Origin: Campylobacter sp. US33a
Lineage (GTDB): Bacteria; Campylobacterota; Campylobacteria; Campylobacterales; Campylobacteraceae
DNA length: 64,000 nt
Reading direction: 5' to 3'
Assembly (NCBI RefSeq): GCF_004378855.1
Contig: NZ_RYYL01000003.1
Span: forward strand, 151,792-215,791
The notes under the pieces were generated by a model. The model saw only the letters and a list, made by a program, of their open reading frames with translations, was not told where the DNA came from and searched no databases. Of the stretch, positions 60,057-64,000 are shown piece by piece (within the stretch, counting starts at the first letter, position 1; each line of letters starts with the position of its first letter). Position numbers and translations under genes: made by a program.

Positions 60057-61103
60057 ATGGATTTTGAAAATCAGTTAAATGCTATAGTTGAAACAATAGC
60101 TGAACGCAAAGCACTTGTCAACACCGAAGAGGCTACCAAAATGACTTTTATAATGCCTTTTTTAAAAGCTCTAGGCTATGATGTTTTTAATCCTAGTGTT
60201 GTCGTGCCAGAATATACCGCTGATATAGGAACTAAAAAAGGCGAAAAGGTTGATTATGCGATTTTTAAAGATGCAAAACCTTTTATTTTGATTGAAGCTA
60301 AAAATCACACTGAAAATTTAGACAATCATAATAATCAGCTTGTAAGGTATTTCAACACTAATCCAAGCATTAAATTTGCCATTCTTACCAATGGGGTTGA
60401 GTATCGATTTTTTACGGATTTAGAACAGCAAAATTTAATGGATAAAATTCCTTTTTTGGTAATAAATCTTGAAAAGCTTAAGCCAAGAGATATTAAAGAT
60501 TTAAAGCGTTTTATTTGCACGGATTTAAATTTAGATGAAATTTTAAGCATTGCTATGGAGAAAAAATATTATAGAAATATTCAAGAGATTTTTAAAAATG
60601 AAATTGAAAATCCAAGTGATGAATTTACGAGCTTTTTTGCAAAACAAATGACAGAAAAAAGAATGACTAGCGCTGTTTTAGATGAGTTTAAAAGTCATAT
60701 TAAAAAGTCTTTTAAAGAGCTTATAAATGATCTAGCTTATGAAAAAATCACAAGTATAAAAAATAATCTTCAAGGCATTAATGATGATGAAGAAGATGAA
60801 GAAAGTTATAATGATGAAAAAGAGATTATAACAACAGAAGAAGAACTTCAAGGCTTTTATATAGTAAGATCTATTCTTGCTGGTACTGGTGCTAATTTAC
60901 AAGATATATCCTACAAAGATACTTTAAGCTATTTTGCAATCTTATATCAAAATAGAACAACAAAATGGATATGTAGACTAAATTTTACTAAAACAAAAAA
61001 ATGGGTAAATTTCCCAGATGACACATACGAACAAATAGAAAAACTAGAAGATTTATATAAATTACAAGATAAAATTATCAAGTCATATAATGATAGAAAG
61101 TAA
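60057..61103 (+). CDS. HsdR N-terminal-type nuclease protein (COG4748-like)
   Basis: A 348-residue cytosolic protein. The N-terminal half (about 1-170) is like the type I restriction R N-terminal domain: ATKMTFIMPFLKALGYDVFN, then KVDYAIF with Asp66 and ILIEAK with Glu80 and Lys82, the PD-(D/E)xK nuclease pattern. The C-terminal half (about 175-348) is a charged helical region with an acidic patch DDEEDEESYNDE, followed by a soluble segment. There is no helicase domain and no adjacent hsdM or hsdS, so it is not a standard restriction system. AAAAAGGAAAAAG precedes the ATG. The KAP NTPase begins 24 bases after. Confidence 0.8.
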   Translation: MDFENQLNAIVETIAERKALVNTEEATKMTFIMPFLKALGYDVFNPSVVVPEYTADIGTKKGEKVDYAIFKDAKPFILIEAKNHTENLDNHNNQLVRYFNTNPSIKFAILTNGVEYRFFTDLEQQNLMDKIPFLVINLEKLKPRDIKDLKRFICTDLNLDEILSIAMEKKYYRNIQEIFKNEIENPSDEFTSFFAKQMTEKRMTSAVLDEFKSHIKKSFKELINDLAYEKITSIKNNLQGINDDEEDEESYNDEKEIITTEEELQGFYIVRSILAGTGANLQDISYKDTLSYFAILYQNRTTKWICRLNFTKTKKWVNFPDDTYEQIEKLEDLYKLQDKIIKSYNDRK

Positions 61104-61127
61104 TTTCTATCATTAAGGCAAAATACA

Positions 61128-62960
61128 ATGTATACATTTACAATCATAGGTGCTATTTTATATTGGGTATTTATTGCATGTTTAATAATATACATAATTC
61201 AAAGTGTATATAAAAAAGAACTACAAAAACATAATTTTACTAACAACAAAATCACTGACTATTTGCTATCAAAAGAAAAACAGTGTTTAGCTATTTTGGG
61301 AGCTTGGGGAGTTGGAAAAACATATTTTTGGAAACAAATAGAAAAAGAAATTACTTTAAACTTTAATAATAAAAAAGCCATTTATATAGATCTTTTTGGT
61401 AAAGAAAACTACAAACAAATACTAGAAGAAATAATTTTAAAGTTACATGGAAATTACAATAAAATTATAAATATTTTTGCACAAATTACTTTTAGGATTG
61501 CTAAATTTAAATCTGCTGGAATAGCCGATATTAATCCTGGTACTATTTTTTCTTGTTTGAAAAAAAATGACTTTAAAAATATTATCGTATGCTTTGATAA
61601 TATAGAAAGAAGATCGGATAATCTTTCTTTGAAAGAAATTTTGGGACTTGTAAATTTACTCAAAGAAGATAAAGAATGTAATGTTGTTATGATTCTCAAT
61701 GATGATGAGCTAAAAAAACAAGATGGCAATTCAGATAATAAAAAAGAGGATAAACAAGATGCTAAAGACTGGTATCAAGAATACAAAGAAAAAGTTATTG
61801 ATTATGAAGTTCGTTTAAAAAATAATGATGAGATTGCAAAAGCTTTAATTGAAGAAGCTTTTATGCAAGATGAGAAATTGATACAAGATGATGATTTAAA
61901 AAGTAACTTAGTTGATATTGTTTTAGAATACTATAAAGCTATTTGTAATGGTAATCTAAGATTGTTATTGAAAATATTAGAGCATATAAAATATTTTAAT
62001 GAAAAATGTTTTCAATCACATTATGATAAAGAAGTTTTTGCAATAGTTATAAATAAGTATTACTTTGCAATTTTCAATGCTGTAAAAGACTTTTATATAC
62101 AACCACCAGAAAAGTATGATTATTCAATAAATAAAACAATGTATAATATAACCACAAAATATTTAAAAGATTTTTTTTCTATAAATAATGATGATAAAAA
62201 AGAATTAAATGATATGATAATAATATCATTAGATTTAGAAACAAAAACAAGCATTAAAGGTATATATAAAGCTTATATTGAACAAGGGGATAGCGATATA
62301 GATTTTAAAAATAAATTAGAAGAATTATCAAGTAAAATTTATAAGCAAAGAAAATATTTTTGGAATTTTTTGACTAAAACTGATGATAAAAAATTATTAG
62401 AAATGATATATACTTATAAAGATATAACTGATAAAGATTTAAGTATAAAAGATTTGGTTGTTAAAGCCTTTATTGTTAATTTTAAAAGAAAAGAAGATGA
62501 TCCAAGTCTATCAGAATTGCTTACTAGATATCCTAAATATGATAAATTTTCATCTAAAATTAAGAAAACAAATAAACCTTCTAGAATAATTACAACAAAC
62601 CGTAACTTTGTCTATAATAGTTCCTCGAATATATTTGAACCTTCTGAAATTGATCATTTTAACAAATATAATTTAGATTCAATTGTTGAATCTTTTCATG
62701 ATGATAAAGATTTTTTTCAAGATTTTATGAAATTTTATCTCGGAATGATTCCAGTACATACTATTCCCACCTCTTATGTTATGGAAATATATAATGAATG
62801 TATAAATAAAATTGAAGAAAAAAATCAATTATTTCAAGCATTCATTTGTTTTATTAATAAAGATGAAAATAGAATAAAGAAGCAAAATTTGATTGAAAAA
62901 TATAACATCAAAGAAAACCAAAATACCATCTTATCAAAACTATTTTATCTACAAGATTAA
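61128..62960 (+). CDS. KAP-family P-loop NTPase
   Basis: A 610-residue protein. An N-terminal membrane helix (about 5-27, TIIGAILYWVFIACLIIYII) leads to a NTPase domain with Walker A GAWGVGKT (58-65) and Walker B IIVCFDNIE (152-160), the KAP pattern. The rest is helical and Lys-rich without further recognised domains. KAP NTPases such as PifA of F plasmid cause phage exclusion (recalled). Co-operonic with the nuclease-like gene 24 bases upstream. A hairpin follows at 62976. Unusually AT-rich even for this window. Confidence 0.8.
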   Translation: MYTFTIIGAILYWVFIACLIIYIIQSVYKKELQKHNFTNNKITDYLLSKEKQCLAILGAWGVGKTYFWKQIEKEITLNFNNKKAIYIDLFGKENYKQILEEIILKLHGNYNKIINIFAQITFRIAKFKSAGIADINPGTIFSCLKKNDFKNIIVCFDNIERRSDNLSLKEILGLVNLLKEDKECNVVMILNDDELKKQDGNSDNKKEDKQDAKDWYQEYKEKVIDYEVRLKNNDEIAKALIEEAFMQDEKLIQDDDLKSNLVDIVLEYYKAICNGNLRLLLKILEHIKYFNEKCFQSHYDKEVFAIVINKYYFAIFNAVKDFYIQPPEKYDYSINKTMYNITTKYLKDFFSINNDDKKELNDMIIISLDLETKTSIKGIYKAYIEQGDSDIDFKNKLEELSSKIYKQRKYFWNFLTKTDDKKLLEMIYTYKDITDKDLSIKDLVVKAFIVNFKRKEDDPSLSELLTRYPKYDKFSSKIKKTNKPSRIITTNRNFVYNSSSNIFEPSEIDHFNKYNLDSIVESFHDDKDFFQDFMKFYLGMIPVHTIPTSYVMEIYNECINKIEEKNQLFQAFICFINKDENRIKKQNLIEKYNIKENQNTILSKLFYLQD

Positions 62961-62975
62961 TAATTTTAACAAATA

Positions 62976-63007
62976 ACATCTTCGCCCACATTTACGAGCG
63001 AAGATGT
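62976..63007. terminator. Hairpin between the KAP gene and the spanin genes
   Basis: ACATCTTCGC (62976-62985) pairs perfectly with GCGAAGATGT (62998-63007), a 10-bp stem with a 12-base loop, between convergent genes. It probably ends transcription from both sides; T-runs are short. Confidence 0.6.
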
Positions 63008-63008
63008 G

Positions 63009-63284
63009 TTATTCATCATTCAACTCCTTAATTTTATTGATTTGAATTTCACACTGCCTATATTTATAGAATAGCAAAGAATAAACATTTAAAATATCTA
63101 GCTCATTATTTGCATGGGGTTTTTCAAGGGGGCTTAGGTTTAGTAGTTCTTGTGGAATTCTCACTTTGTGAATTTCTACTTTGGTTACTACTTGTTGAGT
63201 TGTGCTCCCACAGCCTATCAACCATGCCATTAAAAAGCTTAGTAAGATTATTTTCGTTGCTTTTGTAAATGTATTCTTTAACAT
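63009..63284 (-). CDS. Outer-membrane spanin Rz1-like lipoprotein
   Basis: A 91-residue lipoprotein overlapping the Rz-like gene in another frame (63124-63284 shared). The lipobox is WLIGC at about residues 21-25 after a hydrophobic signal (ILLSFLMAWLIG). The mature part has the RIPQELLNLSPLEKP stretch, a QxLxxPxP-like start, and the closing RQCEIQINKIKEL, like LysC/Rz1 of P2-type phages. It would join the inner-membrane spanin to fuse the membranes at lysis. Last gene of the minus-strand block. Confidence 0.75.
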   Translation of the reverse strand: MLKNTFTKATKIILLSFLMAWLIGCGSTTQQVVTKVEIHKVRIPQELLNLSPLEKPHANNELDILNVYSLLFYKYRQCEIQINKIKELNDE

Positions 63285-63528
63285 ATTCTATCCTTTCTTT
63301 AACTTCGTTTTTTTGGTTATTTGCTTCATTTATTGCTTTTAATTCTTTTTTATGAATTTGTGTGAGTTCTTTTAGCTTTACTTCATTGTTTTTGTTAATC
63401 TCTACGGCTAAGGCTAAATCACTTTGACTTTTTTCTAATCTTGCCTTTGTGCTATCAAGTCTTAGATATAAAAATCCAAGCGTTATAGCTAGTATTGCGT
63501 AAATATAAAAGTTAAAATTTTTAAGCAT
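63124..63528 (-). CDS. Inner-membrane spanin Rz-like protein
   Basis: Start is set at 63528 (MLKNFNFYIYAILAITLGF). Residues before it (from 63594) read as a continuation with no binding site. One N-terminal membrane helix (about 4-22) is followed by a coiled coil (about 25-85, ARLEKSQSDLALAVEINKN) and a Ser/Asn-rich tail, the Rz pattern. 134 residues. The overlapping gene in another frame encodes a lipoprotein, the hallmark of Rz/Rz1 pairs. Confidence 0.75.
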   Translation of the reverse strand: MLKNFNFYIYAILAITLGFLYLRLDSTKARLEKSQSDLALAVEINKNNEVKLKELTQIHKKELKAINEANNQKNEVKERIEYVKEYIYKSNENNLTKLFNGMVDRLWEHNSTSSNQSRNSQSENSTRTTKPKPP

Positions 63529-63624
63529 TTTACATTTAAGGAAGTTTGCGTAAATTTCAAAGGGTAGAGTGCAAAAGGCGGCTACCTTTGGCATTTAATC
63601 ACGCCCAAAAAGGAGGTGGTTGCA

Positions 63625-63687
63625 TTGCTAAAAAAAATTATCTTTATAATTATACTCTTAATGCTTTGCTATGTCAAGGCATTTTAG
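63625..63687 (+). CDS. Putative 20-residue hydrophobic peptide
   Basis: TTG at 63625 with AGGAGG at the ideal distance (63611-63616) opens MLKKIIFIIILLMLCYVKAF, then TAG. An intrinsic hairpin CCCGCA/TGCGGG (63694-63709) follows six bases later. Two lysines then a membrane helix fits a type I toxin or a small membrane peptide. Only the sequence supports it; expression is unproved. It is antisense to the Rz-like gene's upstream sequence. Confidence 0.4.
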   Translation: MLKKIIFIIILLMLCYVKAF

Positions 63688-63693
63688 AGTATC

Positions 63694-63709
63694 CCCGCAT
63701 TTTTGCGGG
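63694..63709 (+). terminator. Hairpin after the 20-residue ORF
   Basis: CCCGCA (63694-63699), TTTT loop, TGCGGG (63704-63709), followed by TTTAAGAT. A compact 6-bp GC stem in an otherwise AT-rich interval, the usual form of an intrinsic terminator. It could also serve minus-strand transcripts from the 43-residue gene. Confidence 0.55.
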
Positions 63710-63850
63710 TTTAAGATAATTTCCCTTTGGCTTATACTAAACTTCGCTACTCCTTTCTATTTTTAATTTCGCAGATGAAATGAATTCATCTTTGCGATAA
63801 AAGAGCTACGCCCTTTTAAAACCCCTAAAGGCCTACCCCGACCAACCTTA

Positions 63851-63982
63851 CTATTGTTTTTTAATTTCATCTTTGATTTTATCGCCAATATCATTAGCCT
63901 TTTTTTGATTATTGTGATAAACAAAAAAGCCAATACCAAAACCAATAGCAATTAAAATAAATGCTAGTAATAAATCAAACAT
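63851..63982 (-). CDS. Small membrane protein (43 aa), possible holin-like
   Basis: From the ATG at 63982 (GAAAGGAGTAAAA upstream, an excellent binding site) the frame reads MFDLLLAFILIAIGFGIGFF, then VYHNNQKKANDIGDKIKDEI and KKQ before a TAG. One hydrophobic helix and a charged tail, 43 residues. Its place upstream of the spanins suggests a lysis-associated protein, but one span with a Lys-rich tail is not enough to call a holin. The 62-codon frame in the same strand at 63763-63951 lacks a binding site and is rejected. Confidence 0.6.
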   Translation of the reverse strand: MFDLLLAFILIAIGFGIGFFVYHNNQKKANDIGDKIKDEIKKQ

Positions 63983-64000
63983 TTTTACTCCTTTCTATTT

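Noticed and set aside
63529..63594. Longer start of the Rz-like gene (63594)
   Set aside because: The extra 22 residues have no binding site and read unlike an N-terminus ahead of the membrane helix.
63763..63951. 62-codon minus-strand frame near the right edge
   Set aside because: Overlaps the 43-residue gene (63851-63982) in another frame, has no Shine-Dalgarno and reads as low-complexity basic sequence.
53684..64000. Complete restriction-modification system made of the methyltransferase and the HsdR-N-like protein
   Set aside because: They are on opposite strands in different operons, 4 kb apart, of unrelated classes, and no specificity subunit is present.

Overview
This is a chromosomal window from a very AT-rich Epsilonproteobacterium of the Campylobacter jejuni/C. 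coli group. The hydABCD hydrogenase, the fused cytochrome c synthase, the FlpA-like lipoprotein and the tandem LivJ/LivK proteins all point there. From memory, blocks corresponding to Cj0470-Cj0478, Cj0990-Cj1000, Cj1717-ish leu genes, Cj1012-Cj1020 and Cj1264-Cj1282 of C. jejuni NCTC 11168 lie side by side here. They are not contiguous in that strain, so the window may be C. coli or a rearranged strain. I cannot settle the species without a search.

Layout. 1-5343 (minus strand): the transcription/translation cluster rpoB (5' end only), rplL, rplJ, rplA, rplK, nusG, secE, tRNA-Trp, rpmG, tuf and four tRNAs (Thr-GGU, Gly, Tyr, Thr-UGU). This is the same order as thrU-tyrU-glyT-thrT-tufB in enterobacteria. 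5510-16160: yaaA, a small membrane/coiled-coil protein, an Fe-S (CCG-domain) oxidoreductase, hemN, two proteins of unknown function, argF, hemB, ribA, rsmG, a YceI-like periplasmic protein, a YeiH-type transporter and a divergent LysR regulator. 16288-20923: leuABCD. 20924-21398: a gene-free stretch carrying a family of GTCATTCTGA-type repeats in alternating orientation. 21399-31338: the ccsBA cytochrome c maturation fusion, the branched-chain amino-acid ABC transporter livJ-K-H-M-G-F and a c-type cytochrome. 31399-31602 is a truncated major-outer-membrane-porin fragment. 31770-40625: an unknown 123-residue protein, the uptake NiFe hydrogenase operon hydABCD, a frameshifted small gene, mnmC and amiA. 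40618-53350: nitronate monooxygenase-like protein, tyrS, spoT, rpoZ, pyrH, an EnvC-like M23 peptidase, ftsX, ftsE, trmB, flpA, an RluD-type pseudouridine synthase and rodA.

At 53401 a tRNA-Met gene marks the start of an integrated element that runs off the right edge. It resembles the CJIE2/CJIE4-type prophages of Campylobacter (recalled knowledge). Its modules are: integrase and AlpA-like excisionase; a minus-strand block with a DNA methyltransferase, a zinc ribbon protein and a Rep_trans-like replication initiator; a structured 375-bp non-coding region; a divergent immunity switch with a consensus sigma-70 promoter lying between palindromic half-sites; a plus-strand accessory operon (CI-type repressor, small membrane protein, HsdR-N-type nuclease, KAP P-loop NTPase); and a lysis module with overlapping Rz/Rz1-type spanin genes. 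The accessory operon is the best candidate for a little-described system, probably phage exclusion or immunity. Two small ORFs (20 and 43 residues) sit beside the lysis genes.
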